NCBI RefSeq assembly: GCF_004151235.1
Contig: NZ_JUIV01000007.1
Span: 62,001-126,000, forward strand
Length of the DNA: 64,000 nt
DNA from: Flavobacterium anhuiense
Lineage (GTDB): Bacteria; Bacteroidota; Bacteroidia; Flavobacteriales; Flavobacteriaceae
Direction: 5' to 3'
Shown here: positions 10,112-18,012 of the stretch, in pieces
Position numbering within the stretch: the first letter of the stretch is position 1
Layout: each line of letters begins with the position of its first letter
Position numbers and translations under genes: made by a program
Notes under the pieces: generated by a model
The model's database searches: none
The model's input: only the letters and a program-made list of their open reading frames with translations
Told to the model about the DNA's origin: nothing

Positions 10112-11377
10112 CTAATTTTGTGTCTTTTTATCTGGTCTGATAATCATCCTAAGCGATTGATCCTTTGCGAAATATGCGACCATCCAGTTCCAAAAAGTAT
10201 TTAATCTGTTTCTGTAAGTAATCAAAGAAATTAAGTGAATAAACAGCCAGATGATCCAAGCAAAGAAACCTTTGAAATGCCATTTTGGACTTGGCAAATC
10301 AACAACGGCTTTAGCTTTTCCGATAATCGCCATAGATCCTTTGTCTTTGTAAGCAAAAGGTTTAAGCGGTTTGTTGGCAACCATAGCCTTGAAGTTTTTA
10401 GCCAGATTCAAACCTTGCTGAATAGCTACTTGTGCAACCTGCGGATGACCATCAGGGAAATTTTTATCTCCTGCTAAAATAGCAGTGTCACCAATTGCAT
10501 AAATATTATCTACGCCGTTAACTTTATTGAATTCATCAGTTGCCATGCGTCGTCCGCGTCCATAACTTTCTTTAGGAATTCCTTCGAAAATTCTAGCAGA
10601 AACACCAGCTGCCCAAATTAAGTTTTTGGTTTTGATGGTTTCTCCATTTTCAAAAACTACCGTGTCATCAACGTAATCTACAACTTTAGTGTTTAGTTTT
10701 ACCACAACTCCAAGTTTTGTTAGAGCTTCTAGAGTATCTTTTTGAGAATCTTTGCTCATTGGCGCCAAAAGTGCATCGCCTCCATCAACCAAATAAACAT
10801 TGCTCGCAGAAGTATCTAATTCTGGATATTCCTTTAACAGAATATTTTTTCTCATTTCGGCAAACATTCCAGAAACCTCCACTCCTGTTGGCCCTCCTCC
10901 TGCTACTACAATTGTAAGTAATTTACGTCTTTTACGCATGTCTTTACAAATGGCAGCTTTTTCAAGGTTTTTAAGCAACGTATTACGCATTACGATGGCA
11001 TCATTTAAGGTTTTCATCGGAATAGCGTTTTTCATCACGTTTTCCATACCAAAATAACTCGTCTCTGCTCCAGTTGCAAAAACAAGGTAATCGTATTCCA
11101 ATTCTCCGTTACTTAGAGTGATTTTCTTTTCGGCAGGAGAAACTGATAATAATTCGCCTAAACGAAACTGCAGATTTTTCTTGCCAGCAAAGAATTTTCT
11201 GAACGGATAGCTAATGCTTGATGGCTCTAAAAATGCAGTAGCAACCTGATATATAAGTGGTGGAAAAAAATTATAATTATTCTTGTCTACAAGAGTTACT
11301 TGTATTTGAGGCTGATTTACAAGCTCTTTTGCCAGATTGATTCCTGCAAATCCACCTCCAATAATGACTATTTTCAT
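10112..11377 (-). CDS. ndh: Type II NADH dehydrogenase (NDH-2), membrane-associated
   Basis: 421 residues. NDH-2 passes electrons from NADH to quinone without pumping protons. The FAD-binding motif GGGFAG lies at residues 7-12 and the NADH-binding motif GGGPTGVEVSG near 165-178. The D-x-x-Y-A-I-G-D-T-A motif that contacts FAD is present. The C-terminus has the hydrophobic, aromatic helix (FFAWIIWLFIHLISLITYRN) expected for membrane attachment in the bacterial enzyme. It is a single-gene unit on the minus strand. Alternative: another quinone reductase of the same family, less likely. Confidence 0.92.
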   Translation of the reverse strand: MKIVIIGGGFAGINLAKELVNQPQIQVTLVDKNNYNFFPPLIYQVATAFLEPSSISYPFRKFFAGKKNLQFRLGELLSVSPAEKKITLSNGELEYDYLVFATGAETSYFGMENVMKNAIPMKTLNDAIVMRNTLLKNLEKAAICKDMRKRRKLLTIVVAGGGPTGVEVSGMFAEMRKNILLKEYPELDTSASNVYLVDGGDALLAPMSKDSQKDTLEALTKLGVVVKLNTKVVDYVDDTVVFENGETIKTKNLIWAAGVSARIFEGIPKESYGRGRRMATDEFNKVNGVDNIYAIGDTAILAGDKNFPDGHPQVAQVAIQQGLNLAKNFKAMVANKPLKPFAYKDKGSMAIIGKAKAVVDLPSPKWHFKGFFAWIIWLFIHLISLITYRNRLNTFWNWMVAYFAKDQSLRMIIRPDKKTQN

Positions 11378-11457
11378 ATATGTTGTATTAAGTAGGATTA
11401 TAAAATTATTCCTTATAAATATACAACTTTAATATGCAATGACAATTGTCATATTTA

Positions 11458-12792
11458 TTACTTTTTGAATTTTTTAACGGTTTTATCAACTATATCGATT
11501 TTGTTCTGTAGGACATAACTTGCCATTAATTTTTCGATAAGTTCGTCTTTAGTCAAATGATGAAAAACGGTTTTTACTTTTGTTTTTAAATCTGAAGAAA
11601 GCTCGTGATTTGGTTTTGTTTTAAAGATTTGTCTCGCCCACAAAAGCATATTATTTTCTTCTACACTTGCTGCAGAAGGTTTTTTAAATTCCGAAAACTG
11701 AATTCCCAATTCTCTTTCAAAATCGGCAATTTCAAAAACTTCTTCTTGCTGTAAAACGGTCAACGAAAGTCCTTTTGCTCCTGCCCTTGCGGTTCTTCCG
11801 CTTCGGTGAACGTAATTTTCGTAAGTGTCAGGCAAATGGTAGTTAATTACATATGAAATTTCTTTTACATCGATTCCTCTCGCAGCCAAATCGGTTGCAA
11901 CCAAAATATTGATATGTCCTTCACGAAATTGTTCCATAATTCGGTCACGAATACCTTGTGTCAAACTTCCGTGAAGCGCGCCTGAAGAAAATTTATTGAT
12001 TGCTAGATTTTTGGCTAATTTGTTAACAGCAGCTTTCGTTTTACAGAAAATAATACCTCTTTCACCGTCTCTAGAATTCAAGAAATGCATTAAAACTTCT
12101 AGTTTTTCAATTGGATCAACCACAATATATTCGTGATCAATTCCTTCGTTTCCAACAGTTTCCATGTTGGCACTTATCTGAATTACATTTTTATGCAAAT
12201 AATTCTGAATCAGCTGTTTTATCGTTCCAGGAAGTGTTGCCGAGAACAATAAAGTGCGATGTTTTTTTGGAATTTCAGCAATAATTTGGTCTAAACTTTC
12301 TTTAAGAATCGCTACCATTTCGTCAGCTTCATCCAAAACCAAATATTCAGTTTGTTTTAAATCGATTGCTTTTCGTTGAATCAAATCGATTAAACGTCCT
12401 GGAGTTGCCACTACAATTTGAGCACCTTCTTTTAATCGTTCAATTTGCGGTTTTATTGGAGTTCCTCCGCAAATTTGAGCTATAGATATATTGGGAATAT
12501 ATTTTGAAAAACTTTCTAAGTTTCTAAAAATCTGCTGACCTAATTCTCTGGTCGGAACCAAAATTACAGCTTGAATTATTGTCGATTCTGTATTGACCAA
12601 TTGCAATAAAGGCAATCCGAAAGCGGCCGTTTTTCCTGTTCCTGTTTTGGCTAAACCAACAATATCATGGGCTTGGCTCAAAAATAACGGAATTGTTTTT
12701 TGTTGAATTTCTGTAGGTTCAACAATGTTTAATTCGCTTAAAGCTTTTAAAATTGGAGCTGAAATTCCTAATGTTGAGAATGGTTTAGACAT
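11458..12792 (-). CDS. DEAD-box RNA helicase
   Basis: 444 residues. Motifs in order: Q motif (P-T-E-I-Q near 26-30), Walker A AKTGTGKT (48-55), PTREL (80-84), DEAD (154-157), SAT (184-186), ARGIDV and HRSGRTARAG in the second RecA domain. The tail after about 380 is short and basic (ends K-K-F-K-K), compatible with RNA binding. DEAD-box proteins remodel RNA in ribosome assembly or decay; which substrate is not shown. Transcribed alone. Confidence 0.95.
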   Translation of the reverse strand: MSKPFSTLGISAPILKALSELNIVEPTEIQQKTIPLFLSQAHDIVGLAKTGTGKTAAFGLPLLQLVNTESTIIQAVILVPTRELGQQIFRNLESFSKYIPNISIAQICGGTPIKPQIERLKEGAQIVVATPGRLIDLIQRKAIDLKQTEYLVLDEADEMVAILKESLDQIIAEIPKKHRTLLFSATLPGTIKQLIQNYLHKNVIQISANMETVGNEGIDHEYIVVDPIEKLEVLMHFLNSRDGERGIIFCKTKAAVNKLAKNLAINKFSSGALHGSLTQGIRDRIMEQFREGHINILVATDLAARGIDVKEISYVINYHLPDTYENYVHRSGRTARAGAKGLSLTVLQQEEVFEIADFERELGIQFSEFKKPSAASVEENNMLLWARQIFKTKPNHELSSDLKTKVKTVFHHLTKDELIEKLMASYVLQNKIDIVDKTVKKFKK

Positions 12793-12881
12793 AATTATTT
12801 TAGATTTTTGAGTTCTGATTTTAGATTTGATGCAGATTACTCAATATTTGAATGTTTTTTTGGGATGACTTGAAAATAAAA

Positions 12882-12914
12882 ATCTTTGCCAAAGTTTTAA
12901 ACTTTGACAAAGAT
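12882..12914 (-). terminator. Terminator of the SF2 helicase gene
   Basis: ATCTTTGCCAAAGTTT / AAACTTTGACAAAGAT form a long stem with one mismatch; on the minus strand it is followed by TTTTTATTTT. It lies 30 bases past the stop of the gene at 12944-14479. Confidence 0.75.
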
Positions 12915-12943
12915 CATATAATTTTTTGTATTAATTGAAATTA

Positions 12944-14479
12944 TCAATCCGGTTCGTTCATGATTTTCTCACGATACTTTTTACCAATTAATAACGTTAA
13001 TCTTTGTTTGTAATCGTCAACTAGCCATTCGCGGTAGTTTTTACTGCATTGGCTTAAACATTTAGAATAGCGTTTGATGCGATCTTCAATATCATCTTCT
13101 AATTCTCTCGCAAGCATTTTTGCTTCCTGAAGTGTTTCGGTGTTATCAACGCACATCGAAGCATGCTGATCTAGAGATTTATCCAAAACGACTTTAGAAC
13201 GAAGATTCTGTTTGATGATTAATTTGTGTTCTTCATCAACATCAAAACTAACATCTGCCGTTTTGCTGAATTTTGCGCGCAATTCTGGTGGCATGCTGTA
13301 TTTAAAGAACATCTCAATTTCGTGATCATCACGAAGATTTTCCAAATAAAACTCTGGCGATTTAAAGATGTGCTGCCAGTTTACAGGATCGCTCCATAAA
13401 CCGAAACGTGCGGCATTATTTCCTAAATCGATAACTGTAAATTCATCTTTTCCAGGCAATTTACGAGAACCACGACCAATCATCTGGAAATATAATGTCA
13501 ACGATTTTGTTGCTCTGTTCAAAATAATGGTTTCTACGGTTGGCTCATCAAAACCAGTTGTCAAAATTCCGACAGAAGTTAAAATCGCGTCTGGAGTCTT
13601 TTTAAACCATTGCAGAATGTCTTTACGCTCTTCAGAACTGCTTGTGTTATCTAAGTGTCTGATGTCATAACCCGCTTCTCTAAACGTTTCATATACATAT
13701 AAAGAAGTATGAATACCGTTATTGAAAATCAAGGTTTTCTTTCCTAAAGAACGTTCTGTATAGGCATGAAGCAGTTTTTCCTGCATCAAAGTATTGGTAT
13801 ACAAATCGTCTGAAGATTTTACAGTATAATCTCCATTGATACCCACTTTTAACGAAGTCAAACCAACGTCATAGCTGTAAGTTGTTGCTTTTGCCAAGAA
13901 ACCTTTTTCGATTAATGAACCAATTGTATCACCAACAATAAGTTCGTGGTAGCTTTGGTGCATTGGTAATTTTATATTAGAACTCAAAGGCGTTGCCGTT
14001 ACTCCAAGGATAAAAGCATTTTTAAATGAGTTTAATAATTTTCTAAATGAGTTGTAGTGTGCCTCATCAATAATAACCAAACCAATATTATCTAGATGAA
14101 GTTTTTCATCATTAATACGGTTTTTTAAAGTTTCAACCATTGCCACAAAACATGAAAAATCATTCTGGTCTGGCAATTCTTTTACTTTACTATTGATTAT
14201 TTTGTTTGTAACGCCAAAACCTGTTAACATTTTTGAAGTTTGTTTACAAAGTTCAATACGGTGCGTCAAAACCACCACTTTTTTATCATTATTAGACAAA
14301 TAGCGGCGTACGATTTCAGAAAATATTACTGTTTTTCCTCCTCCAGTTGGAAGCTGATACAGTAAGTGGTGTTTCGGAGGAGCATTATCTAAACGGTCAA
14401 AAATAGCGTCAATATCGCCTTTTTGGTATGCATACAGTTCTTTTTTATCTTCTCTTTGTATTTCTAAAGTTTGAGACAT
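12944..14479 (-). CDS. DEAD/DEAH-box SF2 helicase (type III restriction Res/XPB-like)
   Basis: 511 residues. Walker A LPTGGGKT (43-50), DEAH (138-141), motif III VTATP and motif VI Q-M-I-G-R-G-S-R define an SF2 helicase of the ResIII/XPB group. A charged ~110-residue C-terminal tail has no domain I recognise. No methylase or specificity subunit is nearby, so this is a stand-alone cellular helicase rather than a restriction subunit. AAATTTTTG-type box TATTTTTG on the minus strand (14500-14507) fits a -7 element. Its partner downstream is not coupled. Confidence 0.9.
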   Translation of the reverse strand: MSQTLEIQREDKKELYAYQKGDIDAIFDRLDNAPPKHHLLYQLPTGGGKTVIFSEIVRRYLSNNDKKVVVLTHRIELCKQTSKMLTGFGVTNKIINSKVKELPDQNDFSCFVAMVETLKNRINDEKLHLDNIGLVIIDEAHYNSFRKLLNSFKNAFILGVTATPLSSNIKLPMHQSYHELIVGDTIGSLIEKGFLAKATTYSYDVGLTSLKVGINGDYTVKSSDDLYTNTLMQEKLLHAYTERSLGKKTLIFNNGIHTSLYVYETFREAGYDIRHLDNTSSSEERKDILQWFKKTPDAILTSVGILTTGFDEPTVETIILNRATKSLTLYFQMIGRGSRKLPGKDEFTVIDLGNNAARFGLWSDPVNWQHIFKSPEFYLENLRDDHEIEMFFKYSMPPELRAKFSKTADVSFDVDEEHKLIIKQNLRSKVVLDKSLDQHASMCVDNTETLQEAKMLARELEDDIEDRIKRYSKCLSQCSKNYREWLVDDYKQRLTLLIGKKYREKIMNEPD

Positions 14480-14588
14480 TGTTTATTTTTGGATTTTTGC
14501 AAAAATACATCGAAAAAACAGTTATTCATCCTCTTTTAACCTAAAATAAATATTTTTTTTGAATAAAGATTTTTTATGAGAAAGGGTT

Positions 14589-15122
14589 TTAGTAGTCGAT
14601 TCTCTCTAAAATTGCCTCAAATTCGTATCTATTTTTCCATTTTTGATTTAAAGTTTCCTCCAAAATGGCATTAATTCGTAATTTAAAATCATTAAAAATT
14701 CCGTTTGAAACAATGTAATTTACTGCCTGTTCAAAAGAATTAAAGAGGCTTTTGTAAAACAATTCCTGCTTGATGAAATTTTGCGAAGAAAACGTTTGCG
14801 CAATTTCAATATTGTAAAGCATAATATCGGCTACAACATACGAGTCTACACCCAACATCATAAAATGTTTGATTAATTTTTGAGCAACAGATCTTCTCAT
14901 TTTGGCTTTTGGACGCCATTTTGCTCCAGATTTTTTGATTGGGAAATATTCGTGCGAGATTTTGACTTTTGCTTCCTGAAGCAATTTGTCTTCTTTTGGA
15001 TTAAAAACAAAATCATAATATACTTTTACAGGAGCAAATTTCTCGTACAATTCTATCAATTGTTCTTCTAATTGCTCTTTTGATAATTCGCCTAAATATT
15101 TTTTTAAATCTCTTTTACTCAT
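14589..15122 (-). CDS. DUF6155-like conserved protein
   Basis: 177 residues, basic and helical, beginning MSKRDLKKYLGELSKEQLEEQ. I match this start to the DUF6155 family from memory. No signal peptide or membrane segment; probably cytosolic. The gene is upstream of the SF2 helicase on the same strand with about 110 bases between them, so co-transcription is possible. Function unknown. Confidence 0.75.
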   Translation of the reverse strand: MSKRDLKKYLGELSKEQLEEQLIELYEKFAPVKVYYDFVFNPKEDKLLQEAKVKISHEYFPIKKSGAKWRPKAKMRRSVAQKLIKHFMMLGVDSYVVADIMLYNIEIAQTFSSQNFIKQELFYKSLFNSFEQAVNYIVSNGIFNDFKLRINAILEETLNQKWKNRYEFEAILERIDY

Positions 15123-15263
15123 AGAGTAAAGGTAATTTTCAAAATTTTAAATTCCAAATTCCAATTTTCAGCCTATTAAACTGATTTAATTTGTGAATTT
15201 TTAAATCCTAAAATCAATCCAGAATCCTTAATTTTGCTGGCATAAAACTTAAAAAATATATAC

Positions 15264-15557
15264 ATGCTCAAGATTTTCAAAGTTACTGCCATTTTAGAGG
15301 GAATCTCTTATTTAGTATTATTCGCTAATATGTTGATTATCAAAAATAATAATCCTGAACTTTATCATACATTATTACGTCCGTTAGGAATGACCCACGG
15401 TGTTTTATTTATCGGATACATTCTTTTAGCCTTTTTATTGAAAAAATCAATGAATTGGGATTTAAAAACTTTTGCAATTATTTTAGTGGCTTCTCTTATT
15501 CCGTTTGGAACTTTTTACATTGAGAAAAAATATTTAGAAACTAAAGCAAATGCATAA
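15264..15557 (+). CDS. DUF3817 integral membrane protein
   Basis: 97 residues with three hydrophobic segments and the family pattern F-R/K-x-x-A-x-L-E-G-I-S-Y-L near the start and L-R-P-L-G-M-T-H-G in the middle, which define DUF3817. Function unknown. The stop overlaps the start of the mechanosensitive channel gene by 8 bases, implying translational coupling. A -7-like box TAATTTTG lies at 15229-15236. Confidence 0.85.
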   Translation: MLKIFKVTAILEGISYLVLFANMLIIKNNNPELYHTLLRPLGMTHGVLFIGYILLAFLLKKSMNWDLKTFAIILVASLIPFGTFYIEKKYLETKANA

Positions 15558-16797
15558 GTTTTTGGAGAAAATATTTAATTTTTTATATCCTGTTTTTAGA
15601 GATTGGGGAATGAGCCGCAATGTGGCGTCTTATACCAGTCTGATCTTTAATATCGCTATTTTAATAGCATTGGCTTACGTAATTTATTATGCTGCCAAAT
15701 TTCTTTTGGTTACTTTGACCGCCATTTTTGCACAGCGTACCAAAACAAAGTTTGACGATTATTTAATTCAAAACAAAACGACAAGATATACCGCTTATTT
15801 AATTCCGTTTTTCTTTATTTATAAAGCAGTTCCTGTTATTCTTGACAAATATGAATATTGGGAATCGATTTTCGGAAAAATAGTTGGAATCTATATTGTA
15901 TTGCTTGGACTATGGATTGTTCGAACTGTTTTTAATTCGTTACGCGATTATTTAAAACAAAAACCAGAATACAGCGACAAACCAATTGACAGCTTTGTTC
16001 AGGTTATTATGATTGTGCTTTGGATTTTTGGAGTTGCCATGATTATTTCGACTTTATTCGGAATTAAAAAAGGTGAACTTTTAACTATTCTAGGAACACT
16101 TTCGGCAATTATCATCTTGATTTTCAGAGATACGATTCTTGGATTTGTTTCTAGTGTTCAGGTTGCCATAAACGATATGGTTCGTATTGGCGACTGGATT
16201 ACAATGGATAAATTTGGAGCTGACGGAGATGTTATCGAAATCAATTTGACAACTGTAAAAGTTCGAAATTTTGATAACACCATAACCACAATTCCAACCT
16301 ATGCTTTAAGTTCAGATTCTTTTCAGAACTGGCGCGGAATGCAGAAATCTGATGGAAGACGTATCAAACGACACGTTTTGATAAAAAGCAGTACAATTCG
16401 TTTTTTAAACGATGAAGATTTGCATCAATTGCGAAAAGTACAGTTGATAACCTCGTATATTGACAGTCGTCAAGCGGAAATTGACCGATATAATGACCTT
16501 AGAGGAATTGATAAAACGCTTTCGCTAAATGGCCGAAATATGACCAATTTAGGATTGTTTAGAAAATACATTATGCAATATTTACATGATCATCCGGGAT
16601 TGAACAAGAATATGCATATTATGTGTAGACAGCTACAATCGACCGCACACGGAGTTCCTTTGGAGATTTATGTGTTTTCAAGCGACAAACGATGGGCAAA
16701 TTACGAATATATCATGGCCGATATTTTTGACCACGTAATGGCTTCAGTAAGATATTTTGATCTTGAAATTTTTGAATTGCCTTCTACGTTAAGTTAG
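15550..16797 (+). CDS. MscS-family mechanosensitive ion channel (YbdG-like)
   Basis: 415 residues with five predicted membrane helices in the N-terminal 200, then the MscS beta domain. The pore-lining region G-T-L-S-A-I-I-I-L-I-F-R-D-T-I-L-G is followed by the conserved V-x-I-G-D-W-I and the T-T-V-K-V-R-N-F-D-N strand. The soluble C-terminal extension is like YbdG, a channel that opens under mild hypo-osmotic stress. It overlaps the DUF3817 gene, so the two form one operon. Ion selectivity cannot be read from sequence. Confidence 0.92.
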   Translation: MHKFLEKIFNFLYPVFRDWGMSRNVASYTSLIFNIAILIALAYVIYYAAKFLLVTLTAIFAQRTKTKFDDYLIQNKTTRYTAYLIPFFFIYKAVPVILDKYEYWESIFGKIVGIYIVLLGLWIVRTVFNSLRDYLKQKPEYSDKPIDSFVQVIMIVLWIFGVAMIISTLFGIKKGELLTILGTLSAIIILIFRDTILGFVSSVQVAINDMVRIGDWITMDKFGADGDVIEINLTTVKVRNFDNTITTIPTYALSSDSFQNWRGMQKSDGRRIKRHVLIKSSTIRFLNDEDLHQLRKVQLITSYIDSRQAEIDRYNDLRGIDKTLSLNGRNMTNLGLFRKYIMQYLHDHPGLNKNMHIMCRQLQSTAHGVPLEIYVFSSDKRWANYEYIMADIFDHVMASVRYFDLEIFELPSTLS

Positions 16798-16838
16798 ATT
16801 TTGTTTCAAGTTTTAGGTTTCAAGTTGAAATAGATTGC

Positions 16839-16982
16839 GTGTATTTTACCGCAAAGTTCACAAAGGTTTACGCAAAGTTCGCAAAGTTTTTTAGACAAAG
16901 CTTTGCGAACTTTGCGTTTTTAAGGCTTAGTATGTCAAAAAACCTTGCTCCCGATAGCTATCGGGATTGCGGTAAAATACAC
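16839..16982. repeat. Nested inverted-repeat element (intergenic palindromic repeat)
   Basis: A perfect 16-bp inverted repeat, GTGTATTTTACCGCAA at 16839-16854 and its complement at 16967-16982, bounds 144 bases. Inside are a perfect 17-bp inverted repeat (16870-16886 / 16901-16917, ACGCAAAGTTCGCAAAG) and a perfect 16-bp palindrome CCCGATAGCTATCGGG at 16950-16965. CGCAAAGTTC units are repeated in tandem. No transposase. It lies between convergent genes. Confidence 0.85.
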
Positions 16983-17034
16983 AAAGTAATTCAAGTTTGC
17001 AATTTGGAATTTAAAATTTGGAATTTTATAATAT

Positions 17035-17454
17035 TTACTCCTCCTCTATCCTTTCAAAAAGAAACTCAGGATTTTGATATTCAATAGGAACTTCTGGAAC
17101 GTAACATGGAAGATTAAAATAAGTTCCGATTACTCCTTTTCCTAAATAAAGCTTTCCATCTTTCTTTAAAAGTGCTAAAGGAACTCTTTTCCAAGCTCCG
17201 CCAAAAGAAATATAATGATAGTCGCCTCTTAGCGTGTCGCCTCTTAAATCACCTCGTACATCTCCAGAATCTTTTCCGGTTCCGTAGTGATTAATTTCAT
17301 AGCGCCCATAAAAACGTTTATTGTTTATATGAATATCCAAAATCGCCGTGTCTTTGTTGTTTACAGCACGATATAGTTGACGGTTATATTTTTCTTTATC
17401 TTCTTTTGAATTGCAAGAAGCTAATAATAAGCATAGAAACAGAAATAATCGCAT
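17035..17454 (-). CDS. Small lipoprotein of unknown function
   Basis: 139 residues. The N-terminus MRLFLFLCLLLASCNSKE is a lipoprotein signal with lipobox LASC, acylated Cys14. The mature part is beta-rich with a G-D-V-R-G-D-L-R-G-D-T-L-R-G-D run in the middle, a short internal repeat of R-G-D units about five residues apart. Flavobacterial lipoproteins of this size are commonly annotated as hypothetical. A -7-like box TATTTTTG lies upstream on the minus strand at 17473-17480. Confidence 0.8.
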   Translation of the reverse strand: MRLFLFLCLLLASCNSKEDKEKYNRQLYRAVNNKDTAILDIHINNKRFYGRYEINHYGTGKDSGDVRGDLRGDTLRGDYHYISFGGAWKRVPLALLKKDGKLYLGKGVIGTYFNLPCYVPEVPIEYQNPEFLFERIEEE

Positions 17455-17536
17455 AATTTATTTTTAGAAAAACAAAAATAGGTTTTTACTGTGGGATTAT
17501 TTCTTTAACTTTAAAGAAAACTAAAAACAAAACCCC

Positions 17537-17938
17537 ATGGAAGATAGAGACACTTTTTTAAAAGAATTCAGAGGCGAAACTTTAGGAACCGTAAGTGCTC
17601 AATCTTCAGCAGATGAGATCTTTCAAAACCAGACCATCAGGCCTATTTTAAAACTTCAAAATGATTTGTTCATTGCCGTTTTTATCAATTACGTAAACAA
17701 AAACAAACCTGATTTTTATTCTTACTCGGTTGAAAAGAAACTTCAGACCATCGAAAATTCCATCCAGAAAGATATTAAATTTAGAAATTCGTTAAAAGGA
17801 ATCGTAATGGCGCTTTTTACTGTAGACGAATACAATACTTATATTCAAAATTCTTCTGACTTGAATAAGCGAATGATGAATTTATTAATTGACCGATTGA
17901 AAAATCAGGTGCAATTGTTTGAAGTGGAAGCGAAATAA
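17537..17938 (+). CDS. Conserved small cytosolic protein of unknown function
   Basis: 133 residues, mostly helical, no signal peptide, no cysteine. Sequence L-K-E-F-R-G-E-T-L-G-T-V-S near the N-terminus is the most distinctive part. Some related proteins carry the annotation glyoxalase, but I see no VOC metal ligands and do not adopt that name. Transcribed alone, divergent from the lipoprotein gene. Confidence 0.75.
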   Translation: MEDRDTFLKEFRGETLGTVSAQSSADEIFQNQTIRPILKLQNDLFIAVFINYVNKNKPDFYSYSVEKKLQTIENSIQKDIKFRNSLKGIVMALFTVDEYNTYIQNSSDLNKRMMNLLIDRLKNQVQLFEVEAK

Positions 17939-17940
17939 TT

Positions 17941-18012
17941 TTAGAGCTTCTAAGTTGCTAAAATACTAAGTTTTTTTCTTAGCAACTTAGCAACTCAGCG
18001 TCTTAGTATCTT
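17941..18012. repeat. CTTAG/AACTTAG-type intergenic repeat
   Basis: A run of short direct and inverted units (CTAAGTTGCTAAAATACTAAG, then CTTAGCAACTTAGCAACTCAG) between convergent genes. A related sequence, with CTTAGAACCTCAG and CTTAGCAACTT, is found at 21640-21676. It reaches the stop of the E1 dehydrogenase gene and may end transcription. Confidence 0.6.

Noticed and set aside
12944..14479. Type III restriction enzyme Res subunit
   Set aside because: No methylase gene, no specificity domain or nuclease motif; a stand-alone SF2 helicase fits better.
16839..17087. 82-residue reading frame over the repeat element
   Set aside because: It consists of translated repeat units (A-K-F-T-K-V-Y-A-K-F-A-K-F) and overlaps the convergent lipoprotein gene.
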